Notes: a model not told the origin generated them from the sequence alone. A DNA stretch of 64,000 nt from Oceanispirochaeta crateris (GCF_008329965.1 NZ_CP036150.1:3638439-3702438), one strand, 5' to 3'. Numbered from the stretch's first letter, positions 52,907 to 61,916 are shown. Made by a program: numbers and translations.

Positions 52907-53926
52907 ATGACCCCAACAGTTCGGAGCATTGCGCAATCAGCCGGAGTTTCTCCGGCCACTGTCTCTCTTGTCCTCAATGATAAACCGGGGGTTGGAGAGG
53001 AAACACGCATTCTTGTCAGGAAGATAGCAAGAGATCAGGGCTACCAACTTCCCAAGAGTACCTCGTCTGCCAAGGGCAGTACCATCAGGCTGGTGAAGGT
53101 CACAAAACACGGACACATTCTCAATAGGGATCACAACGCTTTTATCTCTGACTACATTGATGGGCTGGACAGGGAGGCAAGACTAAATGGATATACCCTG
53201 GAAGTTCAGAGTGTTGAAGGTCTGGATCTTGAGCATCTCAAGGAGGATCTGGAGCAATCCAGTCTGTCAGGGGCTCTCGTATTGGCCACTGAGTTGAGTC
53301 CGGAAGATATACTCTCTTTTCAGAATATAAGACTCCCCCTTGTCTTTTTGGATGGAACTCACCCTGATGCTCCCTTTGACTTTGTTGATATGGACAATGA
53401 AGGAGCTGTCTTTTCGGTAATCAGGGCATTGGTAGAAGGTGGGCATAGAAGAATAGGTCTTGTCAAATCCTCTGTTGAAACGCGGAATTTCAGGGCGAGA
53501 GAAGCCAGTTATTATGATGCTCTTAGCGCTTATGGCTTGGAAATAAATCAAAACTGGATTTACGAGGTGGATTCTAACTATGAGAAAGCCGGGTTGGATA
53601 TGGAGCAGTATCTCCGTAGGGGTCAAAGCTTACCCACGGCCTTGTTCTGTGTTTGCGATATTATAGCCATGGGATGCATGAAAGCCATTCAGAAGGTAGG
53701 AATGAAGGTTCCAGAGGACCTTTCCATTGTGGGTTTTGATGATCTCCCTTCATCGCAAAGGACCGATCCGCCCCTGTCTTCTGTCAAAGTTTGTAAGGAA
53801 AGAATTGGCCGAAGGGCTTTTCAACTGCTGAAGCGCAGAATAGATGATGCAGCATTGCCCTATGAAAAGGTGTATATCGGAACAGAACTTGTTCTTCGAG
53901 AGAGTCAGAGTTTTCAATCTGAATAG
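52907..53926 (+). CDS. LacI-family transcriptional regulator
   Basis: A 339-residue regulator. The N-terminal helix-turn-helix and hinge are classical (TVRSIAQSAGVSPATVSLVLN), followed by a periplasmic-binding-protein-like effector domain ending in GFDDLPSSQRTDPPLSSVKV. ATG at 52907 is preferred to TTG at 52880, which would put the promoter inside the gene. No Shine-Dalgarno precedes the ATG, in line with a leaderless mRNA. It should control the dehydrogenase genes before it and the kinase gene after it, in response to a sugar or sugar phosphate. Confidence 0.9.
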   Translation: MTPTVRSIAQSAGVSPATVSLVLNDKPGVGEETRILVRKIARDQGYQLPKSTSSAKGSTIRLVKVTKHGHILNRDHNAFISDYIDGLDREARLNGYTLEVQSVEGLDLEHLKEDLEQSSLSGALVLATELSPEDILSFQNIRLPLVFLDGTHPDAPFDFVDMDNEGAVFSVIRALVEGGHRRIGLVKSSVETRNFRAREASYYDALSAYGLEINQNWIYEVDSNYEKAGLDMEQYLRRGQSLPTALFCVCDIIAMGCMKAIQKVGMKVPEDLSIVGFDDLPSSQRTDPPLSSVKVCKERIGRRAFQLLKRRIDDAALPYEKVYIGTELVLRESQSFQSE

Positions 53927-53941
53927 ATAAAGGATGGATCA

Positions 53942-54817
53942 ATGAAAATATTAAATTACGGATCTTTGAATATTGATATTGTTTACAAAGTGCCTCATAT
54001 CGTCAAACCCGGGGAAACGATATCCGCATCGGATGTCCAGAAGTATGCCGGAGGAAAGGGGGCTAACCAATCCGTGGCCTTGGCCAAGGCAGGAGCTCCT
54101 GTCTGGCATGGCGGAACTATTGGGAGTGATGGTCTTTGGCTGTTGGATCTTTTGAACAAATTTAATGTTAAAACTGAATTGGTTAGTCAGTACGAGGGAC
54201 CAACAGGCCAGGCTATTATTCAGGTTTCTGATAAGGGTCAGAATTCGATCTTCCTCTTCGGGGGGGGAAATCAAAATAATACGGAGGCCGAAGTGGACAA
54301 GGCCCTGGCGCATTTTGAAGAGGGTGATTATCTGGTTTTGCAAAATGAAATCAATCTGACTCCTTATATTATTGAAAAAGCCTCCGCCCGGGGGATGAAG
54401 ATTTGTTTGAATCCCGCTCCTTTTACTGAGAATATCAAATCATGGCCTCTGGAAAAACTGGATCTTTTGGTGGTAAATGAAATAGAGGGACAGGATTTGG
54501 CTGGGAAAGAAGGGAGTTTTGAAGAGACCCTCGATCAATTGACAAATATGTATCCCGGTATGAGTATTCTTTTGACTGCCGGTAAAGCGGGAGCTTATTT
54601 TGGTAAGGACTCACAGCGCGAATTCGTACCAATTGTGGATGCTCCTGTTGTTGACACCACCGCTGCGGGAGACACATTTTTTGGATATTTTTTAGCAGGA
54701 AGATTAAAAGGTTCTTCTGTTCGGGAAGCCATGGAAGACGCTACCAGAGCTTCGGCAATTACCGTGTCCCGACCGGGAGCCATGGATTCAATTCCTTATG
54801 CTCAAGAATTGCAATAG
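53942..54817 (+). CDS. PfkB-family carbohydrate kinase (ribokinase-like)
   Basis: A 291-residue PfkB kinase: N-terminal YGSLNIDIVYKV and GGKGANQSVALAKAG, and the C-terminal catalytic DTTAAGDTFFGYFLAG with the base aspartate. Length and the NIDIVYKV/KGANQ stretches resemble ribokinase, so it probably phosphorylates ribose or a related sugar, perhaps the one imported by locus C downstream. It follows the LacI gene by 15 bases, and a hairpin terminator follows it. Confidence 0.88.
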   Translation: MKILNYGSLNIDIVYKVPHIVKPGETISASDVQKYAGGKGANQSVALAKAGAPVWHGGTIGSDGLWLLDLLNKFNVKTELVSQYEGPTGQAIIQVSDKGQNSIFLFGGGNQNNTEAEVDKALAHFEEGDYLVLQNEINLTPYIIEKASARGMKICLNPAPFTENIKSWPLEKLDLLVVNEIEGQDLAGKEGSFEETLDQLTNMYPGMSILLTAGKAGAYFGKDSQREFVPIVDAPVVDTTAAGDTFFGYFLAGRLKGSSVREAMEDATRASAITVSRPGAMDSIPYAQELQ

Positions 54818-54829
54818 ATAATTATTTTG

Positions 54830-54870
54830 ATCGAAGCTTTGTATCATCAGCTTTGATATTTGTTTTTCTT
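54830..54870 (+). terminator. Probable intrinsic terminator after the PfkB kinase gene
   Basis: ATCGAAGCT (54830-54838) pairs with AGCTTTGAT (54849-54857), with one G-T wobble, around a ten-base loop, followed by a T-rich tract to 54870. Confidence 0.6.
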
Positions 54871-54931
54871 GCGCTATTGAAAGTCCTGTTGTACTCTATA
54901 TGAACAATTCGTTCCATAGGGTGTACAATAT

Positions 54932-56263
54932 TTGAACAAATCTATCCTTATCATCGATGATAACGAGGCATTCTGTCGTAGTTTGGCCCGAATGCTGGGG
55001 GATGAGAGGATCAGTGTACACAGCTCCTTTAGTAGTAAGCAGGCATTCTGTCTCCTTAAGAAAACTCTTGTACATTTAGTTCTGCTGGATGTGCGCTTAG
55101 GAGATGAGTCAGGTCTCGAAGTGCTATCACTCCTTCAGAAGCAATACCCCAATCTTCCTGTGATAATGCTTACAGGTTATGCCTCCATTGAATCAGCAGT
55201 TCAATCTATAAAGTTGGGAGCTTTTGATTATATTCAGAAACCTGTTAAATATGAAAAATTAATGAAGCTGATTGATAATGCCTGTACGATTGCATCATTA
55301 AAAAAAGAGAATCGGGATCTACATGAGAGTCTGGACCACTTGAGACCCAAAATATTGAGCCAAGATCCTCGGGTGAATGAAATTAAAAATACAATCAATA
55401 AACTGACTGCAGCTAATTTACCCATCCTTCTTTATGGAGAGAATGGAACAGGGAAAGAATTATTTGCGGATTATATTCATTTTCAAAGCAGTAGAAAAGT
55501 TAGAAAAATTATTAAAATCAATTGTGCCGCTTTTGCAGATACCTTACTGGACAATGAATTATTTGGACATGAAAAAGGGGCGTACACCGGGGCAGATTCC
55601 CTTTATCAGGGAGTCTTTGAAAAGGCGGATCAGGGTTCTCTGTTTTTAGATGAGATAGGAGATATGTCTCTAGAAGTCCAGGCTAAGGTTTTAAGGGTCA
55701 TTCAGAACAAGGAGCTTTTCCGTTTGGGAGGTAAAGAGGTCATTCATGTTGATGTCAGACTGATTTCTGCTACAAATAAAAAGCTGGAAGTTTTGATCAG
55801 AGAAGGCCGCTTTCGTGAAGATCTGTACTATCGCCTCAACGCAGCCACCGTATCTATACCTCCTCTACGGGAACGACCGAATGATATTCCTCTTTTAACA
55901 GATCTCTTTTTGAAAGAGTTTGCATCAGAGAACAACAAGGTTTTAAAAGGGATTGATCCTGATGTAATGGACCAGCTCAAGAAATATCCATGGCCAGGGA
56001 ATATCCGTGAGCTTAAGAATGTTATCAATTATGCAGCTGCTGTATCATCGACAGGAACTCTTGGCATCAGGGATCTTCCTGGGTCATTGCAGCATGGTGT
56101 TCCGGGAAGAACCGGTCTGCTGAATACTCTTGATGATTCAGAAAAAAGTATCATTCTTAATGAGTTGAAAAAAACAAATTATAATAAGAAAAAAGTAGCA
56201 GAGATTTTAAATATTAGTAGAACAACTCTGTACAGCAAGATGAGAAAGTATGAAATCCTTTGA
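54932..56263 (+). CDS. NtrC-family sigma-54-dependent response regulator (locus C)
   Basis: A 443-residue homologue of the locus A regulator. Receiver domain with D9/D10 and phosphoacceptor D53 (VLLDVRLGDESG), AAA+ domain with GENGTGKE, and the sigma-54 contact loop as GAYTGA, a Phe-to-Tyr variant of the usual GAFTGA that is known in functional activators. The C-terminal Fis-type helix-turn-helix is NISRTTLYSKMRKYE. The start is TTG at 54932, with AGGG nine bases or so upstream; no ATG or GTG fits. The last 14 bases overlap the ABC-kinase fusion gene, so the two are co-translated. The predicted target is the sigma-54 promoter at 58269. Confidence 0.92.
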   Translation: MNKSILIIDDNEAFCRSLARMLGDERISVHSSFSSKQAFCLLKKTLVHLVLLDVRLGDESGLEVLSLLQKQYPNLPVIMLTGYASIESAVQSIKLGAFDYIQKPVKYEKLMKLIDNACTIASLKKENRDLHESLDHLRPKILSQDPRVNEIKNTINKLTAANLPILLYGENGTGKELFADYIHFQSSRKVRKIIKINCAAFADTLLDNELFGHEKGAYTGADSLYQGVFEKADQGSLFLDEIGDMSLEVQAKVLRVIQNKELFRLGGKEVIHVDVRLISATNKKLEVLIREGRFREDLYYRLNAATVSIPPLRERPNDIPLLTDLFLKEFASENNKVLKGIDPDVMDQLKKYPWPGNIRELKNVINYAAAVSSTGTLGIRDLPGSLQHGVPGRTGLLNTLDDSEKSIILNELKKTNYNKKKVAEILNISRTTLYSKMRKYEIL

Positions 56264-58109
56264 TTGGAACCATGAGACTCCTATTTTGGAGCTTAAGGAT
56301 GTATCTATACAATATGGGACCATAAAAGCCCTTGATGGTATCAATCTTTCAATTCATGGGGGAGAAATCCACGCCATTGTCGGTGAGCACGGTGCAGGTA
56401 AATCAACACTTGCCAAGATGGTTGCCAACCTTATCAGTCCTGATTCAGGGCAGATTCTTTTTCGAGGAAAACCCTATGGTCCATTGGGATACAAAGGCAC
56501 AATTGATGCAGGGATCAGAATGGTCTTTCAGAAGATGCAATTGAATCAGACTCTCACGGTTGCAGAAAATTTGTTTATAGCCAATAAGGAAGCCTTTGGA
56601 TCTCGAGGAGGATTTTTTAGTCAAAAGAAGGTAGACCGCCTAGCAGAGACATTCCTCAGAGAAAACCAATACAATCTGAAGCCAAGGACCAAAGTTTCTG
56701 AATTAGGTCTTTCAGACAGAGCTCTCTTGAGTATCATCAAAAATTTGTATCATCCACCACGAATTCTGATTTTAGATGAGGCTTTGGAGAAATTATCTGC
56801 TCAGGGGTTGGACAGGGTCATTCAGACACTCAAGAAATTAAGAGATGACGGTTGTTCCATTCTTTTTATTACACACAGGATTGATGATCTCTACATGATT
56901 GCAGATAGGGTCAGTGTCGTCAGGAAAGGAGAAGTCCTTATTTCTGATGATATTGGAGAATTGGATAAAATCAGTCTTATTAAAATTGCTTATACCCAAT
57001 TCTCAAATCTGGAAGATCACCTAGGGCAGGCTGAAGAGTTTAATAAGCTGATGAAGTATAATGAGGTTATTCTAAAACAGCTTCCCATTAGTCTTATTGT
57101 TTCTAATTTCGAAAATCGAATCAGAATGATGAATGGGAGTGCCAAGGAGTTATTTAGTACGTCTTCAGCTTCAGATATGATTGATTTGTCACTGGAAGAG
57201 CTTTTTCAGAATAATCCCAGGACCCTCGATCTTCTCAAGGAGACACGAGGTGGTAAAGATACACGGTCTCTATATAACACCCCTCTTAAACTAAATCAGG
57301 GAACTGCCATGGTGAACATCATTGTATTTCCAATTTTTGAAGGAACTCTGCTCATAGGAAATATGTTAATCATAGAGGATATTACAGAAAGAGAGCAGCT
57401 TAGGAACCAACTTGTCTTGTCTGAAAAATTGGCCTCTTTGGGACTTTTGGCCGCAGGAGTGGCTCATGAGATCAATAATCCGTTAGGTGTTATCACAAAC
57501 TACCTTGAGTCTTTTAAGATGGATAAAATCCTGGCAGAAGAACGGGATTCTGTCTATGCGTACCTCTTTGAACAGATCAACTACATTACCCAGGTAATCG
57601 GTAATTTAATCTCCTTTTCCGAAAATCAGAGTCAAACTACGGAGTTGGTATGTGTCAATGAAGCCATACAGAATATAATTGACCTGATACGTTTCAATGG
57701 CAAGCAAAAGCATATCCAAATACAATTTTCTCCAAATAAATCAGAAGTCCTGAATGTCAGAATCAATAAAAATGAGTTCAAACAGGTCATATTGAACCTA
57801 TTCAAGAATGCATTTGAAGTGATGCCCGATGGAGGGCACATCGTCATTACAACAGCTTTGAAGGTTTCTGATTCTGAATCCAGTGTTCACATATGTTTTG
57901 AGGATAATGGTCCTGGGATACTCTTTGAAAACCCTTCAGATGTTTTTCTGCCATTTACCACATCCAAAAATACAAACAGTAATTTTGGACTCGGACTCTC
58001 TCTGTGTTACAATATTCTGAGTCGTTATGATGGTGAAATTACCGTTCAGTCTGATAAAGAAAATGGTACTCAATTTCAAATAACTCTTCCTCTCTCAGAA
58101 AGTGTATGA
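56250..58109 (+). CDS. Sugar-ABC-ATPase domain fused to PAS-histidine kinase (locus C)
   Basis: A 619-residue soluble protein with the same order as the fusion at 753-2594. ABC domain (about 10-250): Walker A GEHGAGKST (45-53), degenerate signature LGLSD, Walker B LILDEALEKL with D176 and E177, and H209 in FITHRIDD. A conserved linker follows (KIAYTQ, LMKYNE) and then a PAS-like segment (about 275-380). HisKA has H406 (GVAHEINNP); the ATPase lid has DNGPGI and GLGLSLCYN. As in the other copy, Walker A has H where true importer ATPases have N, and Walker B continues EALEKL. It overlaps the NtrC-type gene by 14 bases and precedes the third ABC importer. Confidence 0.92.
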   Translation: MKSFDWNHETPILELKDVSIQYGTIKALDGINLSIHGGEIHAIVGEHGAGKSTLAKMVANLISPDSGQILFRGKPYGPLGYKGTIDAGIRMVFQKMQLNQTLTVAENLFIANKEAFGSRGGFFSQKKVDRLAETFLRENQYNLKPRTKVSELGLSDRALLSIIKNLYHPPRILILDEALEKLSAQGLDRVIQTLKKLRDDGCSILFITHRIDDLYMIADRVSVVRKGEVLISDDIGELDKISLIKIAYTQFSNLEDHLGQAEEFNKLMKYNEVILKQLPISLIVSNFENRIRMMNGSAKELFSTSSASDMIDLSLEELFQNNPRTLDLLKETRGGKDTRSLYNTPLKLNQGTAMVNIIVFPIFEGTLLIGNMLIIEDITEREQLRNQLVLSEKLASLGLLAAGVAHEINNPLGVITNYLESFKMDKILAEERDSVYAYLFEQINYITQVIGNLISFSENQSQTTELVCVNEAIQNIIDLIRFNGKQKHIQIQFSPNKSEVLNVRINKNEFKQVILNLFKNAFEVMPDGGHIVITTALKVSDSESSVHICFEDNGPGILFENPSDVFLPFTTSKNTNSNFGLGLSLCYNILSRYDGEITVQSDKENGTQFQITLPLSESV

Positions 58110-58135
58110 AAAATGAACATATATGCTTTACAGAG

Positions 58136-58149
58136 TGTTCACTTGAACA
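58136..58149. promoter_or_regulatory. Palindrome upstream of the locus C sigma-54 promoter
   Basis: TGTTCACTTGAACA has perfect six-base arms around CT and lies 119 bases upstream of the -24 element, a usual enhancer distance. A lone TGAACA half-site lies at 58114-58119. It is a candidate binding site for the locus C NtrC-type regulator. Confidence 0.5.
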
Positions 58150-58268
58150 GGGTCTTCTGCATGGTTTGCTGGATAAGTCCTGCTCGTTTTCCAGTCTTTC
58201 ACAGCTAGAAATGGCTTTCTGGCCTATCCAGGGTACTCCTGATTGATAATATCATGTCTTTTATTCGA

Positions 58269-58285
58269 TTGGCATGATAGTTGCA
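58269..58285 (+). promoter_or_regulatory. Sigma-54 (-24/-12) promoter of the locus C importer
   Basis: TTGGCATGATAGTTGCA contains the invariant GG and GC at correct spacing, a full TTGCA -12 element and TGGCATG at -24 (one change from TGGCACG). It is 54 bases before the binding-protein start codon. Confidence 0.87.
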
Positions 58286-58339
58286 TTAGTATTATGAAAC
58301 AGATTCCTCCCTATTGGAGGATATCAAAAGGAGAATCTA

Positions 58340-59296
58340 ATGAGAAAAAATGTTTTAGTCCTTTTAATCTGCATGTTGCTATTGATGCCCATGCTCGCAA
58401 TGGCTAAAGGTGCCCAGGAAGAAGTCAAGGATGACAGGCCGGTAGTTGGCTTAATTATGAAGTCTTTGGCCAATGAGTTTTTCATGGCTATGGAGGAAGG
58501 TGCCCAGGCCTATGCAGCCGAGGATGGTACATTTAAGCTTATCACCATGGGAATGAACTCAGAAACTGATTTTGACTCACAAGTAAATGCCGTTGATACT
58601 CTGATAACGCAAGGTGTCGATCTTATTGTTCTTGCTCCCGCAGATTCTGCGGGAATGGTAGCACCGGTAAAAAGAGCCATCGATGCAGGTGTTACGGTCA
58701 TTAATTTTGACGTGACATTGGATAAGGATGCATTGAAAGCCGCCGGACTTCCTGAAGAATTCCTTTTTGTAGGACCTGATAATACAGATGGTGCCGAAAT
58801 GGTTGGGAACTATCTAGGTGAAAAACTGGGAGATGGTGGTAAGGTCTTTATTCTGGAAGGTAATCCTGGAGCAGATAATGCAAAACAGAGAAAAAACGGC
58901 TTTATGAAGTCTATTGCTACTCATAACCTGGAACTGCTCGCTTCCAATACAGCCCATTGGGAGACAGAAGAAGCAAATACTCTCATGACAAATCTTTTGA
59001 CAAAGCATCCTGATGTTCAGGGAGTTATGTGTGCCAATGATTCTATGGCTCTCGGTGTTGTCCGGGCTTTAGAAGCTGCAGGACGATCTGATGTCCAGGT
59101 CGTTGGTTTTGATAATATCCCTGCAGTTAAAGATCTAATTCTGAATGATAAAATGTTGGCTACAGTACATATGGATGGTGCAGAAATGGCTATTTTAGCA
59201 TTTAATGCAGGATTTGAGATTTTGGCCGGAGAAAGAGAGAATCTTGGTTGGGTACAGTCACCGCTAATTCTGGCAGATAAGGCCTTTTTTGAATAA
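58340..59296 (+). CDS. Periplasmic sugar-binding protein (locus C)
   Basis: A 318-residue RbsB-type binding protein. The signal peptide ends near LAMAKGAQEE. Family features: GLIMKSLANEFFMAMEEGAQ (ligand-facing first lobe), VDLIVLAPADSAGM, VFILEGNPGADNAKQRKNG, CANDSMALGVVRALE and VGFDNIPAVKDLI. It resembles ribose-binding proteins most, but the ligand is unproven. It is first in its operon, behind a sigma-54 promoter, with AAAGGAG before the ATG. A terminator-like hairpin lies between it and the ATPase gene. Confidence 0.93.
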   Translation: MRKNVLVLLICMLLLMPMLAMAKGAQEEVKDDRPVVGLIMKSLANEFFMAMEEGAQAYAAEDGTFKLITMGMNSETDFDSQVNAVDTLITQGVDLIVLAPADSAGMVAPVKRAIDAGVTVINFDVTLDKDALKAAGLPEEFLFVGPDNTDGAEMVGNYLGEKLGDGGKVFILEGNPGADNAKQRKNGFMKSIATHNLELLASNTAHWETEEANTLMTNLLTKHPDVQGVMCANDSMALGVVRALEAAGRSDVQVVGFDNIPAVKDLILNDKMLATVHMDGAEMAILAFNAGFEILAGERENLGWVQSPLILADKAFFE

Positions 59297-59319
59297 TTAA
59301 AACGAGTGTGAATAATAGA

Positions 59320-59348
59320 GGGATAGTCCTTTGGGATTGTCCCTTTTT
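59320..59348 (+). terminator. Attenuator-type hairpin between binding-protein and ATPase genes (locus C)
   Basis: GGGATAGTCC pairs with GGATTGTCCC (two G-U wobbles) around a TTTG loop and is followed by five T. It looks like a leaky terminator that lets some transcripts continue into the ATPase gene. Confidence 0.65.
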
Positions 59349-59366
59349 CATAAGTGAGGAGATTTG

Positions 59367-60872
59367 ATGGCTGCTAATAATATAATAGAACTGCAGAATA
59401 TTTCTCTTGTTTTTCCTGGTGTCAGAGCTCTTAATGAAGTAAATCTTGCTATTCACAAAGGGGAAATTCACGTTCTGCTGGGAGAAAACGGAGCCGGGAA
59501 ATCTTCCCTGATAAAAACTATTTGCGGAGTGTATCAGCAGAGCAGTGGTACCATGATTTTTGATGGGTTGGAGTATGCTCCTTTGAATCCATTGACAGCC
59601 ATTCAGAAAGGAGTTCGGGTTGTTTATCAAGAGTTTAACCTTTTACCTTATCTATCCATTGCAGAAAATATATTCTTTGAAAAGCTACCTAGTAAGGGAG
59701 GCCTGGTTGATTATCAACGCCTCAATCATGAAGCTTCACTTCTGATGGCTAAAGTGGGACTTGGAAAATTGTCTCCAAAAATGCCTGTTGAGAATCTGGG
59801 TGTTGCACAGATGCAGTTGATAGAAATTGCCAAAGCTCTTTCCGGAGATAGTCGCATTTTGATTCTGGATGAACCCACGGCTACATTGATGCCGGATGAA
59901 ATTGATACCCTCTTTGCATTATTACTTAAGTTAAAATCTGAGGGAGTCTCCATAATTTATATTTCTCACCGCTTGAATGAGATTTTCCGCATCGGGGACA
60001 GAGTGACAGTGCTGCGAAATGGAGAACTGGTAGGGACTCATCCTTCTTCTGAGTTGGATATACCGAAGATTGTAAAGATGATGGTGGGACGGAACATGGA
60101 TTCAGAGTATCCCTTTGATGACACAGTGCTTCCTTCTGATCCACTCCTAGAAGTGAAAGATTTAAAATATAAAGGGAATCCTCATTCCAAATCCTTTACT
60201 CTGAGAAAAGGGGAGATTCTGGGGATTGCAGGTTTAGTCGGCTCGGGTAGAACCGAAACTATGCGAGCTTTATTCGGGGCTGATCCCAAGATGGGAGGTC
60301 AAATCTTTCTGAAAGGAGAAGAACTGATCATTACAAGTCCTCGGGATGCCGTGAAAAATGGAATTTGTTTACTGACGGAAGACCGTAAACAACAGGGGCT
60401 CATCCTTGAAATGAGCTGTGTTGAAAACACGACCATTACAGACTTAAAATCTGTTTCCGATTATGGTTTTTTGAATCGAGAACAGGAGCGTGAAGCTACT
60501 GAGAAACAAATCCGTGAAATGAATATCAAAACGCCGGGAATAGACCAGAAAACCCTCCACCTTTCTGGGGGAAACCAACAGAAAATTCTCATTGGTAAAT
60601 GGTTGTACAGAGATTCTGAAGTTTTTATCTTTGATGAGCCTACCAGAGGAATTGACGTCGGGGCAAAATATGAAATCTATCTTCTGTTATGGAAGCTGGC
60701 GGCAATGGGCCGGGGTATCATCATGGTCTCATCAGATCTGCCTGAACTGACGGGGGTCTGCCACCGGATACTGGTTTTTTCAGATGGAAAAATAACAGGT
60801 GAATTGGAGAGAAAGGATTTTGATCCTGAGTCTATTTTGGCATTGTCATATAAAGAGTATTTACAGAGTTAG
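59367..60872 (+). CDS. Ribose-type ABC importer ATPase (locus C)
   Basis: A 501-residue tandem ABC protein of the RbsA family. First half: GENGAGKSSL, signature LGVAQMQL and LILDEPTATLMPDE. Second half: GLVGSGRTETM, LSGGNQQKIL and FDEPTRGIDVGAKYE. TTG at 59364 precedes ATG 59367 in frame; the ATG is chosen for its spacing from GTGAGGAG. It drives the permease encoded 42 bases later. Its Walker B (DEPTATL) is intact, unlike the EALEKL version in the neighbouring fusion kinase. Confidence 0.93.
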   Translation: MAANNIIELQNISLVFPGVRALNEVNLAIHKGEIHVLLGENGAGKSSLIKTICGVYQQSSGTMIFDGLEYAPLNPLTAIQKGVRVVYQEFNLLPYLSIAENIFFEKLPSKGGLVDYQRLNHEASLLMAKVGLGKLSPKMPVENLGVAQMQLIEIAKALSGDSRILILDEPTATLMPDEIDTLFALLLKLKSEGVSIIYISHRLNEIFRIGDRVTVLRNGELVGTHPSSELDIPKIVKMMVGRNMDSEYPFDDTVLPSDPLLEVKDLKYKGNPHSKSFTLRKGEILGIAGLVGSGRTETMRALFGADPKMGGQIFLKGEELIITSPRDAVKNGICLLTEDRKQQGLILEMSCVENTTITDLKSVSDYGFLNREQEREATEKQIREMNIKTPGIDQKTLHLSGGNQQKILIGKWLYRDSEVFIFDEPTRGIDVGAKYEIYLLLWKLAAMGRGIIMVSSDLPELTGVCHRILVFSDGKITGELERKDFDPESILALSYKEYLQS

Positions 60873-60914
60873 AATCTGTTTATTGAAAGTAATAACGAAT
60901 GAGGAGGACCTGGA

Positions 60915-61904
60915 ATGATTGATAATTCCCGAATGAGGTCATTATTTAATATTTTATTGAAGGAAGTGGGGATCGGAGTCGTTCTTTTGGTTCTTGTCAT
61001 TGCTTTTAGCTTGGGAGCCAACCATTTTTTTTCGGTCAACAACGTTGCAAATATATTTACTCAGATCAGTATCAATACGGTCATCGCAGTAGGTATGACT
61101 TTTGTGATCCTTCTGGGAGGAATTGATCTCTCCGTCGGGTCGGTTTTGGCCCTTTGTTCCATCATAGCCGGAAAGATTCTGACAAATCCAGACTTGTCTC
61201 TTGGTTCGGCCATTGTCCTTGCCATACTATTGAGTGTTATTTCGGGTATGTTGATTGGTTTTTTAAATGGGTTTATTTCAGAAACCTGGAAAATCCATTC
61301 CTTTATTGTCACTCTGGGAATGTTAAACATAGCCCGGGGGTTGGCACTTCAGATCAGTCAGTCCAGAACGATCTTTAATTTTCCGAAAGTATTTAATGAC
61401 TTTGGTACAAGAACCTATTTCAGTGTGCTTCCGGCTATATTCATAATGGCTCTAAGCCTGGTGATCCTTGGGTCAGTCGTACTGAGAAAGACCGTTTTTG
61501 GAAGGATGATCTTTGCCATTGGTAACAATGAGGAATCTGTCCGTCTTTCAGGACATAATGTTAAGTTTTATAAAATCATGGCTTATACCATCTGTGGAGG
61601 GACAGTTGGGATTGCTACGATAATGTATATGCTCAGGATGAGTATTGCCAGTCCCATCCTAGGAGTTGGTTTTGAGTTGAATGCGATTGCCGCTGTTGTC
61701 ATTGGTGGAACAAGCATGAGCGGTGGGAAAGGGTCTCTTGTTGGGACTTTTTTGGGAGCCTCTATTATGGGGGTATTGAACAATGGTCTACTCCTGATAG
61801 GGATGGGAGATTTTGCCCGTCAGATAGTAACTGGCCTGATCATAATCTTAGCCGTCATATTGGATACCTATAGGACAAGATTCTCTGTTAAGTTGAATAC
61901 CTGA
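60915..61904 (+). CDS. Ribose-type ABC importer permease (locus C)
   Basis: A 329-residue RbsC-family membrane protein with GGIDLSVGSVLALCSIIAG after the second hydrophobic stretch and the conserved last loop DLNAIAAVVIGGTSMSGGKG-like text (NAIAAVVIGGTSMSGG). A charged N-terminal segment precedes the first helix. It forms the pore of the third importer with the ATPase encoded upstream. It starts after GAGGAGG and ends the operon, 12 bases before the stop of a convergent radical SAM gene; no terminator is evident. Confidence 0.92.
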   Translation: MIDNSRMRSLFNILLKEVGIGVVLLVLVIAFSLGANHFFSVNNVANIFTQISINTVIAVGMTFVILLGGIDLSVGSVLALCSIIAGKILTNPDLSLGSAIVLAILLSVISGMLIGFLNGFISETWKIHSFIVTLGMLNIARGLALQISQSRTIFNFPKVFNDFGTRTYFSVLPAIFIMALSLVILGSVVLRKTVFGRMIFAIGNNEESVRLSGHNVKFYKIMAYTICGGTVGIATIMYMLRMSIASPILGVGFELNAIAAVVIGGTSMSGGKGSLVGTFLGASIMGVLNNGLLLIGMGDFARQIVTGLIIILAVILDTYRTRFSVKLNT

Positions 61905-61916
61905 TATAGACCAGTT

